From: Clostridia bacterium
Lineage (GTDB): Bacteria; Bacillota; Clostridia; UBA1212
Direction of reading: 5' to 3'
Assembly: GCA_017625675.1 (NCBI GenBank)
Contig: JAGAKK010000024.1
Coordinates: 1-40,521 of the forward strand
DNA length: 40,521 bases
Shown here: positions 32,044-40,521 of the stretch, in pieces
How the letters are laid out: every line of letters starts with the position of its first letter
How positions within the stretch are numbered: position 1 is the first letter of the stretch
Notes under the pieces: model-generated
The model's input: only the letters and a program-made list of their open reading frames with translations
Database searches by the model: none
Told to the model about the DNA's origin: nothing
Made by a program: the position numbers and the translations under genes

Positions 32044-32631
32044 ATGGCATTGGTTCCTTATGTTGTTGAACAGACAAGCGGAGGCGGAGAGAGATCCTAT
32101 GATATTTTTTCCCGTCTTTTAAATGACAGAATTATAGTATTGAGCGACGAGGTGAATGATACTACTGCCAGCCTTATCGTTGCGCAGCTTCTTTACCTTG
32201 AAAATGCAAATCCGGGAAAGGATATCCAGTTTTATATAAACAGCCCCGGAGGCAGTGTTTCAGCAGGTCTTGCGATCTATGACACTATGAAATTTATCAA
32301 GTGCGATGTTTCTACCATCTGCATAGGAAGGGCTGCAAGTATGGGCGCGTTTCTCCTTTCGTCAGGAACAAAGGGAAAAAGACTCGCTCTGCCAAACAGT
32401 GAGATTATGATTCACCAGCCTTTGGGCGGTACCAGAGGTCAGGCTACTGATATTATGATTGCTACTGAGCACATTCTGAGCCTTAAAAAGACTTTGAATG
32501 AAATATTAAGTGAGAATACAGGCAAACCTTACGATATTATTGCCAGAGATACAGACAGAGATTTTTATATGACAGCACAAGAAGCCTGTGAATACGGTCT
32601 TGTAGACCACGTTGTGACCCACAGAGCATAA
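32044..32631 (+). CDS. clpP: ATP-dependent Clp protease proteolytic subunit
   Basis: A 195-residue ClpP with the full triad: Ser99 ([11 protein letters not shown]), His124 (IMIHQPLGG) and Asp173 (RDTDRDFYM). It forms the two-ring peptidase chamber used with ClpX. AGGAGG precedes ATG; clpX follows after 51 nt. Confidence 0.97.
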   Translation: MALVPYVVEQTSGGGERSYDIFSRLLNDRIIVLSDEVNDTTASLIVAQLLYLENANPGKDIQFYINSPGGSVSAGLAIYDTMKFIKCDVSTICIGRAASMGAFLLSSGTKGKRLALPNSEIMIHQPLGGTRGQATDIMIATEHILSLKKTLNEILSENTGKPYDIIARDTDRDFYMTAQEACEYGLVDHVVTHRA

Positions 32632-32682
32632 TTCTCTGGGAGTTCATTCGTTTGAAATTTAACGGAAAGGAAAGGCTGTTTT

Positions 32683-34044
32683 ATGAGTGATAAAGGACAG
32701 GTACACTGTTCATTTTGCGGAAAAAAAGAGAGTATGGTAAAAAAGCTTATTGCAGGTCCGGGTGTTTGCATCTGTGACGACTGTGTAGAGCTTTGCTGGG
32801 ATCTTTTGTATGAGGATACAGATTCCGATTACGAGGGAGAGGGTCCATTGAAGGCGGAAAAGTCTTCTGAAATGAAGCTTTTGAAGCCTGTTGAAATTAA
32901 AAAGAAGCTTGATGAGTACGTAGTGGGACAGGATGCTGCGAAAAAAGCGTTGGCAGTGGCTGTGTATAACCATTATAAGAGAATTAACGACAATGCTGAG
33001 AAAAATGCAAAGTCTACGAATTCTAAGAAGAATGCCCAGAAGGAGGCAGAACCTAAAAACGTCAGACCCTTTGATGAGGCAGAGCTTGCGAAAAGCAACG
33101 TTCTTCTTATTGGTCCAACCGGCGTGGGAAAAACTTATCTTGCCCAGACTTTGGCGCGAATTCTCAACGTGCCATTTGCTATTGCAGATGCCACTTCTCT
33201 TACAGAGGCAGGCTACGTAGGCGAAGACGTTGAAAATATTCTTCTCAGACTTATACAGGCTGCTGATGATGATATTAAATTGGCTGAAAAAGGCATTATT
33301 TTCGTGGACGAAATCGATAAGATATCCCGCCGCGGAGACAATCCCTCCATTACCAGAGACGTAAGCGGAGAGGGTGTTCAGCAGGCGTTGCTTAAAATTC
33401 TTGAGGGAACTGTTGCTTCCGTACCTCCTCAGGGCGGTCGTAAACATCCTCATCAGGAGTATCTCCAGATAGATACTACGAATATATTGTTTATTTGTTC
33501 GGGAGCTTTTGACGGTCTGCCTAAGATTATTGAAAACAGATTGGGAAAGAGCACCATCGGTTTTTCCGGAAAACTTATTGAGGAAAATGACCTTGACACA
33601 AATGCGCTGCTCTCGAAAGTGGAGCCTCAGGACCTTTTGAAATTCGGTCTGATTCCGGAGTTCATAGGAAGAGTGCCTACTTTGGTTACGCTTGATGCAC
33701 TTGACGTCAATGCTTTGGTAAGCATTCTGACTACACCGAAAAATGCTCTTGTAAAACAATATCAGAAGCTTTTGTCTCTGGATAACGTAGAGCTTGAGTT
33801 TGAGCCTGAGGCAGTTGAGGCAATAGCAAAGCTTGCTATGGAGAGAAAAACCGGTGCAAGAGGACTTCGCGCCATTGTTGAAAATGCTATGGCAGACGTT
33901 ATGTTTACCGTGCCTTCTGAAAAGAACGTAGTTAAATGTATCGTTACAAAAGAAACAATTACAGAGAAAAAGAGTCCTGTGCTTATCTACGCAGATGAGA
34001 CTAAAACTAAGAATAAAAAAATGCCTGAGGAGTTTGGAGCATAA
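32683..34044 (+). CDS. clpX: ClpX ATPase subunit of the Clp protease
   Basis: A 453-residue AAA+ unfoldase. The N-terminal zinc domain has CSFCGKK and CICDDC. Walker A is GPTGVGKT, Walker [10 protein letters not shown]; the IGF-type loop (GKSTIGFSG) that docks on ClpP is present. A charged insert (about 107-127, Lys/Asn/Glu-rich) before the Walker A is longer than usual. It overlaps uppP by one base (TAATG), so the genes are coupled. Confidence 0.96.
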   Translation: MSDKGQVHCSFCGKKESMVKKLIAGPGVCICDDCVELCWDLLYEDTDSDYEGEGPLKAEKSSEMKLLKPVEIKKKLDEYVVGQDAAKKALAVAVYNHYKRINDNAEKNAKSTNSKKNAQKEAEPKNVRPFDEAELAKSNVLLIGPTGVGKTYLAQTLARILNVPFAIADATSLTEAGYVGEDVENILLRLIQAADDDIKLAEKGIIFVDEIDKISRRGDNPSITRDVSGEGVQQALLKILEGTVASVPPQGGRKHPHQEYLQIDTTNILFICSGAFDGLPKIIENRLGKSTIGFSGKLIEENDLDTNALLSKVEPQDLLKFGLIPEFIGRVPTLVTLDALDVNALVSILTTPKNALVKQYQKLLSLDNVELEFEPEAVEAIAKLAMERKTGARGLRAIVENAMADVMFTVPSEKNVVKCIVTKETITEKKSPVLIYADETKTKNKKMPEEFGA

Positions 34045-34850
34045 TGGATTACGTTTACGCGCTTATTTTGGGGATAGTCCAGGGTTTAACGGAATTTTTG
34101 CCTGTCAGCAGTTCTGGTCACCTGATATTGTTTAAGCATTTATTTGGAATGGATACGGCTCGTTTTGATCTTTCTTTTGACATTGCCGTGCACGTGGCCA
34201 CCCTTATTGCCGTATGTGTGGTTTTCAGAAAAAAAATCTGGGCGCTTTTGAAAAAGCCTTTTCAGAAGTACACGTATATGCTTGTAATCGCCACGATTCC
34301 TGCGGTGATTGTGGGACTTTTGTTTGATGACTTTATCGACGGAATATCTCAAAGCGGCGGCTTTTTAGGAATTGCGTTTCTTATTACTGCGGCGGTGCTT
34401 CTTATTGCAGAAAAGTGCGGAAAAAGAAGTAAAGGGGACGAGGATATAGGTCCCGGAGAGGCTGCTGTAATAGGAATTGCTCAGGGCATTGCCGTTATGC
34501 CGGGTATCTCACGTTCGGGAAGTACTCTGGCGGCAGGTATGCTCACAGGACTGAAAAAGGAAACGGCAATGGACTTTTCTTTTATTATGTCTATTCCGGT
34601 AATTCTCGGCTCTGCTGTTCTGGGCGTGAAGGATATAGTTGAAAATCCTGTAAAGCCCGATTTTCTTGTTCTTCTTATAGGTATGGTGGCTGCCGGATTG
34701 TCAGGCTATTTTGCAATAAAATTCATGCTGGACTTCTTTAAAAAGCACAGTCTTGTGTGGTTCTCGGTATATGTTGCGGCTGCAGGCATTTTTGTTCTTG
34801 TTGATCAATTGTTTATACATAATTTTTTTGATACCTTCCTTTTAGGGTAA
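34044..34850 (+). CDS. uppP: Undecaprenyl-diphosphatase
   Basis: A 268-residue membrane enzyme (BacA/UppP family) that recycles undecaprenyl pyrophosphate for cell-wall synthesis. Both active-site motifs are present: QGLTEFLPVSSSGHL (N-terminal) and PGISRSGSTLAAG (about 153-165). Seven to eight hydrophobic segments. It is translationally coupled to clpX, an unusual partner. Confidence 0.95.
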   Translation: MDYVYALILGIVQGLTEFLPVSSSGHLILFKHLFGMDTARFDLSFDIAVHVATLIAVCVVFRKKIWALLKKPFQKYTYMLVIATIPAVIVGLLFDDFIDGISQSGGFLGIAFLITAAVLLIAEKCGKRSKGDEDIGPGEAAVIGIAQGIAVMPGISRSGSTLAAGMLTGLKKETAMDFSFIMSIPVILGSAVLGVKDIVENPVKPDFLVLLIGMVAAGLSGYFAIKFMLDFFKKHSLVWFSVYVAAAGIFVLVDQLFIHNFFDTFLLG

Positions 34851-34856
34851 TGCTTC

Positions 34857-34885
34857 TTGATATTTAGAGCAAGGTGTGTTATTAT
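34857..34885 (+). promoter_or_regulatory. metK promoter
   Basis: TTGATA (34857-34862), 17-bp spacer, TATTAT (34880-34885) with an extended TG. No SAM riboswitch or T-box fold is seen in the 54-nt leader. Confidence 0.65.
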
Positions 34886-34938
34886 AGAGGTGTAACGCAA
34901 TAGTTATAGTTATTTTACAATAACAGAAGGAGTAGAAT

Positions 34939-36096
34939 ATGAGTAAAAGAGTTTTTACGTCTGAGTCAGTTACAGAGGGACATCCCGATAAAGTTTGTGA
35001 CCAGATTTCCGATAGTATACTTGATGCGATTCTTGCGCAGGATAAGATGGCTCGTGTAGCTTGTGAGGTTACAGTTGCTACAGGACAGATTCTTATTATG
35101 GGAGAGATTACTACTACTGCGGTGGTAGATTATGCGGCGATTGCCAGAGAGACCGTGAAAAAGATCGGTTATACAAGCTCTGAAATGGGATTTGATGCAG
35201 ATACATGTTCCGTGCTTAATTGCTTGCATGCTCAGTCTCCTGATATTGCCATGGGTGTTGACCTTGACGGCGCAGGCGACCAGGGAATGATGTTCGGATA
35301 TGCTTCTGATGAAACTGCTGCTACAGGAGAGTATATGCCTTTGCCTATTTCTCTTGCGCATAAGCTTTGCAGAAGACTTGCAGAAGTAAGAAAGACAGGT
35401 GTTTTGCCTTACCTGAGACCTGACGGAAAGAGCCAGGTGACCGTAGAATATAATGAAGAGGGACATCCCGTACGTGTGGATGCAGTGGTAGTTTCCACTC
35501 AGCATTCTGCAGACGTTACCACGGAACAGCTCAGAGAGGATATTGAGAAGTATGTTATCAGAGAAGTAATTCCTTTCGGAATGATGGATGATAATACAAG
35601 TATCTTTATCAATCCTACAGGAAGATTTGTTATCGGTGGTCCTTACGGAGATTCCGGTCTTACAGGAAGAAAAATTATCGTAGATACATACGGTGGTACA
35701 GGTCGTCACGGCGGCGGTGCTTTTTCCGGAAAGGATCCTACGAAGGTTGACAGAAGTGCTGCATATATGGCCAGATACATTGCGAAGAATATCGTAGCGG
35801 CGAAGCTTGCAGAGCGTTGCGAGATCCAGCTTGCTTATGCTATCGGTGTTCCGCATCCTGTTTCATTGCGTGTTGACACTTTCGGAACAGAGAAGGTTGC
35901 TGTGAGCGCTATTGAAAAGGCTGTGACTGAGCATTTTGATATGTCACCTAAGGGCATCATTGAAAAGTTTAATCTCAGAAGTCCTATTTTTGCACAGACT
36001 GCAGCTTACGGACACTTTGGCAGAACAGACGTTGAGCTTCCCTGGGAGAAGCTTGATATGGCTGATACTCTTGCAAAGGCTGTTGCAGAAGCATAA
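34939..36096 (+). CDS. metK: S-adenosylmethionine synthetase
   Basis: A 385-residue MetK making SAM from methionine and ATP. Motifs: [29 protein letters not shown] and [16 protein letters not shown]. Full length for the family. AAGGAG precedes ATG. It supplies the methyl donor for all methylases, including the two DNA methylases in this window. Confidence 0.98.
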   Translation: MSKRVFTSESVTEGHPDKVCDQISDSILDAILAQDKMARVACEVTVATGQILIMGEITTTAVVDYAAIARETVKKIGYTSSEMGFDADTCSVLNCLHAQSPDIAMGVDLDGAGDQGMMFGYASDETAATGEYMPLPISLAHKLCRRLAEVRKTGVLPYLRPDGKSQVTVEYNEEGHPVRVDAVVVSTQHSADVTTEQLREDIEKYVIREVIPFGMMDDNTSIFINPTGRFVIGGPYGDSGLTGRKIIVDTYGGTGRHGGGAFSGKDPTKVDRSAAYMARYIAKNIVAAKLAERCEIQLAYAIGVPHPVSLRVDTFGTEKVAVSAIEKAVTEHFDMSPKGIIEKFNLRSPIFAQTAAYGHFGRTDVELPWEKLDMADTLAKAVAEA

Positions 36097-36114
36097 TAAT
36101 TACGAATAACTAAG

Positions 36115-36161
36115 ATGCCGCCGTTACTTATTCCTGAACAAGGTGTTTCGGCGGTATTTTT
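36115..36161 (+). terminator. metK terminator
   Basis: ATGCCGCCG (36115-36123) pairs with CGGCGGTAT (36149-36157) around a 25-nt loop, then TTTTTAT. Confidence 0.7.
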
Positions 36162-36180
36162 ATAGTGAGGAGGGATGCAA

Positions 36181-37302
36181 ATGTCAAATATACTTGATTA
36201 TTTGAAATGGAGAGGCGATATCAGTTTTTTGAGCTCGTCTTTTAATGCTGTTGACGCTTTGCTTTTCTCCGTAATATCACATATTGATTTTGGCGGCATT
36301 GTTCCGTCAACCCCTGATAAAAGTATTTCATTGGCGGATGCGGCTGACGTTTTTTTTAAGAAGAATCACGGAACGCCGGAGCCTTTGGGCGCAATTGTTC
36401 CTGATGCGGTTTTTGATGCTCTTGAATTGATGATGAAGTCGGAGCGGTTTAAAAGTGCGGAGCTTACGTTTTATGCGGATCGTTTTAATTCAGAAAAGGA
36501 ACAACAGTTTTCTGCAATTACAGTGATTTTGCCGGAGAAGCAGGGTGTATATATCGCATTCAGAGGGACCGATGACACCCTTATAGGCTGGAAAGAGGAC
36601 TTTAACATGAGTTTCATGAAAATTGTTCCCTCTCAGATTGAGGCTGTAAGGTACGTTGAAAAAGCGGCGGAAGCATTGAATCCTGAGAAAATATACGTCG
36701 GAGGGCACAGCAAGGGTGGCAATCTTGCGGCTTTTGGAGGGGTTTTTTGTAATAAGTCCGTAGCAGGTCGTATTGAAAAAATATTCTGCAGTGACTCTCC
36801 CGGTTTTTCCAAGGAAGTAGCCTCCGCTGAGAAATTTATAAATTCCGGGGGGAAGATAATAAGATTGCTCCCTGAAATGAGTATTGTAGGGATGCTCCTT
36901 GAAAATCCCACAACTGAACTGGTGGTAAAGAGTACGGCGAAAGGCGTGTTTCAGCACGATCCATTTTCCTGGGAGGTTTTAGGAAACGATTTTGTGTACA
37001 CAGAGAAAATATCGGAAGGCAGCATCGTAATAAAAAATACTATTGATAAATGGCTTGCAGGCTGTTCTGCGGAACAACTTTCGGGGATTGTAAATTCTCT
37101 GTACGTGTTTTTGTCATTAACGGAGTCATCCACCTTGACGGAGCTGAATAATAACAGAAGCAAGTTGCTTAAAAGTATGAAAAATATGTCGGCTGAGACT
37201 AAAAGAAGTATTTTGCAGCTGGTAAAACTTATGACAAACGCAGAGGGGAATAGGTTAAAGAATGACATTAAGAAAAAATTTACAAAGGGAGGCGCGGAGT
37301 GA
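36181..37302 (+). CDS. DUF2974 (Mbeg1-like) lipase-fold protein
   Basis: A 373-residue alpha/beta-hydrolase of the DUF2974/Mbeg1-like group. The nucleophile elbow is GGHSKGG with Ser177; the oxyanion stretch is VYIAFRGTDDTLIGWKEDF. The C-terminal ~90 residues are helical. No signal peptide. Start is ATG 36181, since GGAGGG is 6 nt upstream; ATG 36175 would touch the site. It overlaps the next gene by 4 nt. Lipid or peptidoglycan-precursor substrates are possible; unknown. Confidence 0.85.
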   Translation: MSNILDYLKWRGDISFLSSSFNAVDALLFSVISHIDFGGIVPSTPDKSISLADAADVFFKKNHGTPEPLGAIVPDAVFDALELMMKSERFKSAELTFYADRFNSEKEQQFSAITVILPEKQGVYIAFRGTDDTLIGWKEDFNMSFMKIVPSQIEAVRYVEKAAEALNPEKIYVGGHSKGGNLAAFGGVFCNKSVAGRIEKIFCSDSPGFSKEVASAEKFINSGGKIIRLLPEMSIVGMLLENPTTELVVKSTAKGVFQHDPFSWEVLGNDFVYTEKISEGSIVIKNTIDKWLAGCSAEQLSGIVNSLYVFLSLTESSTLTELNNNRSKLLKSMKNMSAETKRSILQLVKLMTNAEGNRLKNDIKKKFTKGGAE

Positions 37303-38126
37303 AAGGTAAGATTCGCATAGGAATTATATCTTCAGCCAGAGAAGAAGTTGGTTCTGCACTGGTCAGATACTTCAGAAAATATATGCCCCAATTTGACGCG
37401 GCTTTTGAGTGGGGAACTGATGATGGGGGCGACCTTGAAAAAGTGTCCTCGAAGCTTGTGAGTACAAAGTCCGATGTTCTTATTCTAAGCTCAAAGGCAG
37501 AAAATATCTGGAGAAATATAGAAAAGCTCAGGAAAAATCCTTTGTTCAACCTGAAAATCGTTTTGCTGGCAGATGACACTACCGCGGATGAGGTGACAAG
37601 CCTTTCTGCCCTTGCGGATACGGTTTTCTTTAAGCATGATGACTACGTTGTTTTGTGCGCGAAGATTGAACAGTTATGTGACAAGGATTTTTTTCGTGAC
37701 AAGGAGCGGATTGCAACACGGTTGGAGCTTGTTGCCGAGGACGTATTGACGGAGTGCTTTTTTAAAAGAACGTCATCCGGTTGTGCATATTTTAAAAGCG
37801 CAATGGTTCTGTGCTGCTATAATTCTGAGTACATGGAATTTCTTTCGGCGCTATATTATGCCGTGGAGCACGATCTGAGTGCTGCTTCCGAGAAAACTGT
37901 TGAGAAGTGTATGAGAAGTGCCGTTCATCAGGCGGAAAAGAAATATCTGGAGTATAAGGAAAACGGCGAGAGCCGGGCGTCTTTGTCTTTTGTTAATACA
38001 GCACTTTGTGACCTTATTTTTGATAATAATAAAGTTACGGTGGGAAAGGTTTTGCCTATCCTTGTGGATGAACTGATGAAAAGAATTGAAGGGAAACGCG
38101 TTAATGATGAAAATAGTTGTGCTTGA
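37299..38126 (+). CDS. Spo0A-like protein with degenerate receiver domain
   Basis: A 275-residue protein. Residues 5-125 have the alternating strand/helix pattern of a receiver domain, but the phospho-acceptor position reads VLILSS instead of an Asp. The C-terminal part (about 140-215) fits the Spo0A DNA-binding domain: TSSGCAYFKSAMVLCC corresponds to the GYxYLxxAI helix, and KCMRSAVHQA to the VERAIRHAIExA helix. The start is GTG 37299 with GGGAGG. It overlaps genes on both sides, so it is part of a three-gene operon. Phosphorylation-independent control is inferred. Alternative: a diverged protein of unrelated function. Confidence 0.6.
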   Translation: MKGKIRIGIISSAREEVGSALVRYFRKYMPQFDAAFEWGTDDGGDLEKVSSKLVSTKSDVLILSSKAENIWRNIEKLRKNPLFNLKIVLLADDTTADEVTSLSALADTVFFKHDDYVVLCAKIEQLCDKDFFRDKERIATRLELVAEDVLTECFFKRTSSGCAYFKSAMVLCCYNSEYMEFLSALYYAVEHDLSAASEKTVEKCMRSAVHQAEKKYLEYKENGESRASLSFVNTALCDLIFDNNKVTVGKVLPILVDELMKRIEGKRVNDENSCA

Positions 38127-39054
38127 TGCGGCTACGTTGGGAGAGGACCTTGACCTTTCGGAGCTTGCTCTTTTGGGTGAGGCTGTGATATATAAGAAAA
38201 CAGAGCCGGAAGAGGTGGCAGAAAGACTGGCAGATTGTGACGTGGTCATATTAAACAAGGTTAAATTGTGGGAAGATAATTTAAAAGCGGCCGGAAATCT
38301 TAAATTGATATGCGTTGCGGCTACAGGCTTTGATAATATTGATACAGCATATTGCAGAAGCCGGGGTATTACCGTGTGCAACGTGGCGGGTTATTCCACA
38401 GACAGCGTGGCTCAGGTTACGGTGGCAACAGTCCTTGAACTTACCACGCATATCAGAGAGTACAACAAGAGTGTTACCGACGGAGAATACACCCGGAGCG
38501 GTGTGCAAAATAGACTGGTGCCTGTGTACCACGAGATAGCAGGGAAGACCTGGGGCGTAGTGGGCTGCGGCAATATAGGACGAAAAGTGTGTGAGATTGC
38601 GTCGGCCTTTGGATGCAACGTTATCGTGAACAAGAGGACTCCTATTGAAAATTATCAATGCGTTTCTTTGGAGGCGCTTTGCAAGACGGCAGATATTATC
38701 ACCGTGCATACTCCTTTAAATGATTCTACAAGGGGGCTTATCGGAAAAGAAGAGCTTGAGCTGATGAAGGCTGATGTTGTGCTCGTTAATGAGGCTCGTG
38801 GCGCAGTTCTTGATGAAAAGGCTGTTTGTGAGGCGGTGAAGAAGGGCGTTATCGGGGCTTTTGGTTGTGACGTGTATTCTGTGGAGCCTTTGCCTGAAAA
38901 TCATCCTTATCAGGAAATTAAGCATTTGCCAAACGTGTGTCTTACACCTCACATGGCCTGGGGTGCTTATGAGGCCAGAAGGAGATGCCTTTCCGAGATT
39001 ATTAAGAATATTAAGGCTTTTTTTGAAGGAAACAGCAGAAACGTAGTTAATTGA
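38104..39054 (+). CDS. D-isomer 2-hydroxyacid dehydrogenase
   Basis: A 316-residue NAD(P)-dependent dehydrogenase. The Rossmann motif is GVVGCGNIGRKVCEIASAFG; catalytic Arg is in NEARGAVLD, and His in TPHMAWGAYEARRR, the HxAW pattern seen in glycerate/hydroxypyruvate reductases. The residue after the second strand is Asn-Lys-Arg (VNKRTP) rather than Asp, which hints at NADPH use. The start is ATG 38104 with GAAGGG 10 nt before; it overlaps the previous gene by 23 nt. A second ATG at 38107 is equally possible. Confidence 0.87.
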   Translation: MMKIVVLDAATLGEDLDLSELALLGEAVIYKKTEPEEVAERLADCDVVILNKVKLWEDNLKAAGNLKLICVAATGFDNIDTAYCRSRGITVCNVAGYSTDSVAQVTVATVLELTTHIREYNKSVTDGEYTRSGVQNRLVPVYHEIAGKTWGVVGCGNIGRKVCEIASAFGCNVIVNKRTPIENYQCVSLEALCKTADIITVHTPLNDSTRGLIGKEELELMKADVVLVNEARGAVLDEKAVCEAVKKGVIGAFGCDVYSVEPLPENHPYQEIKHLPNVCLTPHMAWGAYEARRRCLSEIIKNIKAFFEGNSRNVVN

Positions 39055-39072
39055 ATTTTTAGTGATAAATTA

Positions 39073-39102
39073 TTGCTTTTTTTAAGGTTAGAAATGTATT
39101 AT
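39073..39102 (+). promoter_or_regulatory. Promoter of the DUF4353 lipoprotein gene
   Basis: TTGCTT (39073-39078), 18-bp spacer, TATTAT (39097-39102). Confidence 0.5.
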
Positions 39103-39137
39103 AGTAGTCGGAACAGTGAATTTTGCGGAGGTTTTGT

Positions 39138-40124
39138 ATGAATGTTCTTATAAAAAAGTATTATCGTAATTTTGCGGCGTTGACTTTAGCTTTGGTTTCC
39201 TTGCTTTGCTTGTGCGCTTGCGAGGATGGTGACGTCTTATCCGGCGATGGCGCGTCTCAGCCTACAGCCTCATCTACTGATAGTGCGTCGAAAGACCCCA
39301 ATGCCACACTTCCTAACGTTCAGGCATCGGACAATTTTTCTGATTTTGACACGACTATTGCCTATGACAGCGCTACTGCTACGAAGATAACCCTTTCGGA
39401 CGGCGCGTCAAAGGCTGAGGGTGATGGCGTGGTAATAAGCGGTGACGTGATTACTGTTAATCGTCCCGGAACTTATATTGTAAGCGGCTCTCTTTCTGAT
39501 GGTAGAATTGTGGTGACAGTTGAGAAGGTTGAAAAGGTGCAGTTGGTTCTTGCAGGCGTTAACGTAAAAAACAGCAAGTCAGCTCCGCTTTACATAACTT
39601 CTGCTGACAAGGTGTCTCTCACGTTGGCAGAGGGCAGCGAAAATGTTTTTGAGGACGCAAGATATTATGATACTGAGAGTGTTTCCTCAGGTGTCAATGC
39701 CTGCATTTTCAGCAAGGACGACCTTACCATAAACGGCTACGGAAAACTCACTGTAAAAGGCAATTATAACAACGGAATAGGCACTTCAAACGACCTTAAG
39801 ATAGTAAGCGGAAGCGTTGATGTTGTTGCGGCAAATAACGGTCTTAAGGGCAAGGACAGCGTGCTTATTAACAGCGGAGACGTAAACGTGGAGGCAGGGA
39901 AGGACGGCCTCAAATCTGATGAGACTGATGATCCGCTGAAGGGCCTTGTTTGCATTGAAGGCGGCAACGTGAATATTAAATCCGTTGACGATGCCATTCA
40001 GGCTGAAAACAGTATAATTATCACCGGAGGCACGGTGACCACGCAGGCGGAGGGAAAATCATATAATTGCAAGAATCTTGACGGCACTGTCACCATAAGT
40101 GACGGATGCCTTGTTGAGAAATAA
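39138..40124 (+). CDS. DUF4353 carbohydrate-binding-type lipoprotein
   Basis: A 328-residue predicted lipoprotein. A basic, hydrophobic signal (residues 1-27) ends in the lipobox LCAC with Cys28 as the lipidated residue. A Ser/Thr-rich linker follows, then a repeated beta-strand region (GVVISGDVITVNRPGTYIVS; KDDLTINGYGKLTVKGNYN; DGLKSDE; VDDAIQAENSIIITGG) typical of the DUF4353 right-handed beta-helix. Start is ATG 39138 with GGAGG; the upstream TTG lacks one. Its ligand is unknown; the family is often linked with CotH proteins and surface polysaccharide. Confidence 0.85.
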   Translation: MNVLIKKYYRNFAALTLALVSLLCLCACEDGDVLSGDGASQPTASSTDSASKDPNATLPNVQASDNFSDFDTTIAYDSATATKITLSDGASKAEGDGVVISGDVITVNRPGTYIVSGSLSDGRIVVTVEKVEKVQLVLAGVNVKNSKSAPLYITSADKVSLTLAEGSENVFEDARYYDTESVSSGVNACIFSKDDLTINGYGKLTVKGNYNNGIGTSNDLKIVSGSVDVVAANNGLKGKDSVLINSGDVNVEAGKDGLKSDETDDPLKGLVCIEGGNVNIKSVDDAIQAENSIIITGGTVTTQAEGKSYNCKNLDGTVTISDGCLVEK

Positions 40125-40158
40125 TTCGCATATTAAAGTAATTGAATTTTTAAAAACA

Positions 40159-40195
40159 CGGAGCAGTTTCTTAGGGAAACTGCTCCGCGTTTTTT
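40159..40195 (+). terminator. Terminator after the DUF4353 gene
   Basis: CGGAGCAGTTTC/GAAACTGCTCCG 12-bp stem, 5-nt loop, then CGTTTTTT. Confidence 0.88.
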
Positions 40196-40203
40196 GTCAG
40201 AAA

Positions 40204-40273
40204 TGAGTCAGTGACCTGCTCCCTGACTCAAAATTAATGCAAAAAATGAGTCAGGGGGCAGGTCACTGACTCA
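40204..40273. repeat. REP-like inverted repeat pair (copy 3)
   Basis: Two 27-nt arms (40204-40230 and 40247-40273) with a 16-nt spacer. The sequence is that of the 1978-2056 element except one base in the left arm (CTGCTCCC for CTGCCCCC). Confidence 0.85.
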
Positions 40274-40318
40274 TTGGGCAGAAGGGTCAAATTGTATGAT
40301 TTTTTATTGGGAAAGATA

Positions 40319-40348
40319 TTGACTGAGGGCAAAAAATTGTGTTATGAA
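40319..40348 (+). promoter_or_regulatory. Possible promoter of the acyl-CoA synthetase gene
   Basis: TTGACT (40319-40324), 18-bp spacer, TATGAA (40343-40348); the start codon is 22 nt downstream. Confidence 0.45.
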
Positions 40349-40369
40349 TGACTTGTCAGGAGGTTATTT

Positions 40370-40521
40370 ATGAGTAAAAAAGGATATGAAAAAATTAAAA
40401 TCGGAAACAGAGAGGCCGTAAAGGGGTTGGGCTCTTTCCCGCTCAGACCTGTAGGAGATCTTAAAAAGTTGGTATGCGGAGCTGCTGAGAGATACGGAGA
40501 GAAAACTGCTTTTAAATACAA
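40370..40521 (+). CDS. AMP-dependent (acyl-CoA) synthetase, 3' partial
   Basis: The first 50 residues of a protein cut by the window end (MSKKGYEKIKIGNREAVKGL, then AAERYGEKTAFKY). The AAERYGEKTAFKY stretch is the typical N-terminal segment of long-chain acyl-CoA synthetases and related adenylating enzymes. AGGAGG is 6 nt before the ATG. The catalytic motifs lie outside the window. Confidence 0.7.
   Translation, partial: MSKKGYEKIKIGNREAVKGLGSFPLRPVGDLKKLVCGAAERYGEKTAFKY

Noticed and set aside
32710-33759. 349-residue minus-strand frame across clpX
   Set aside because: Antisense to an unambiguous clpX; Cys/Phe/Arg-rich composition is an artefact of codon use on the other strand.
34886-34938. 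SAM riboswitch or T-box before metK
   Set aside because: Only about 50 nt lie between the -10 and the start; no conserved fold or terminator is visible.
34966-35856. 296-residue minus-strand frame across metK
   Set aside because: Antisense to metK with no start signal.
1-40521. CRISPR array, tRNA or rRNA genes
   Set aside because: No regularly spaced repeats and no cloverleaf or rRNA-like sequence was seen by eye; a tRNA scan would settle it.

Overview
The window looks like a chromosome segment of an anaerobic Firmicute of the class Clostridia, probably a gut or rumen lineage. The evidence is a dockerin-bearing glycoside hydrolase, type III glutamine synthetase, Na+-pumping decarboxylase subunits, a DUF3793 protein, FakA/DegV, a Spo0A-like protein, strong AGGAGG ribosome binding sites and sigma-A promoters with 17-bp spacers. 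I could not identify the species. I see no rRNA, tRNA, CRISPR array, integrase or complete insertion sequence.

Layout. 1-7.5 kb: the 3' part of a GH5-like enzyme with a dockerin, a REP-like inverted repeat, a glycosyltransferase, a histidine phosphatase, a fused metallophosphoesterase/alarmone-hydrolase-like protein, a CofE-like ligase and a GMP synthase lacking its glutaminase domain. 7.6-14.6 kb: a visibly more AT-rich accessory island. It holds a GATC (DpnII-type) restriction-modification system with an HTH domain fused to its Dam-type methylase. That system is interleaved with a second PD-(D/E)XK nuclease and a second DNA methylase, then followed by a ClpP-fold SDH_sah protease and a small overlapping ORF. 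Beyond a gap lie a DUF4259-GNAT protein resembling immunity proteins, an unrecognised gene and a decayed ArsC-like phosphatase. 14.6-26 kb: a Na+/solute symporter, an autoregulated PadR-DUF2812 pair, a beta-CASP nuclease, a DUF308 membrane protein, a MarR-DegV-FakA-HAD fatty-acid kinase operon, decarboxylase beta and gamma-like subunits, and a DUF3793 gene with two metal-repressor-like boxes. 26-36 kb: housekeeping genes glnN, rho, rpmE, tig, clpP, clpX, uppP and metK. 36-40.5 kb: a lipase-like DUF2974 gene, a degenerate response regulator with a Spo0A-like DNA-binding domain, a hydroxyacid dehydrogenase, a DUF4353 lipoprotein, a second REP-like pair and the start of an acyl-CoA synthetase.

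The most unusual region is the 7.7-12.2 kb cassette. Five or six co-directional genes with tiny gaps or overlaps combine two nuclease/methylase pairs, a transcription-factor-like domain on a methylase and a Ser protease. It may be a composite restriction system, or a defence module in which the protease has an accessory role. That function is inference; homology of the DpnII pair is clear by eye. The other strong leads are the metallophosphoesterase-alarmone hydrolase fusion, the glutaminase-less GMP synthase, the Spo0A-like pseudo-response regulator and the dispersed REP-like repeats.
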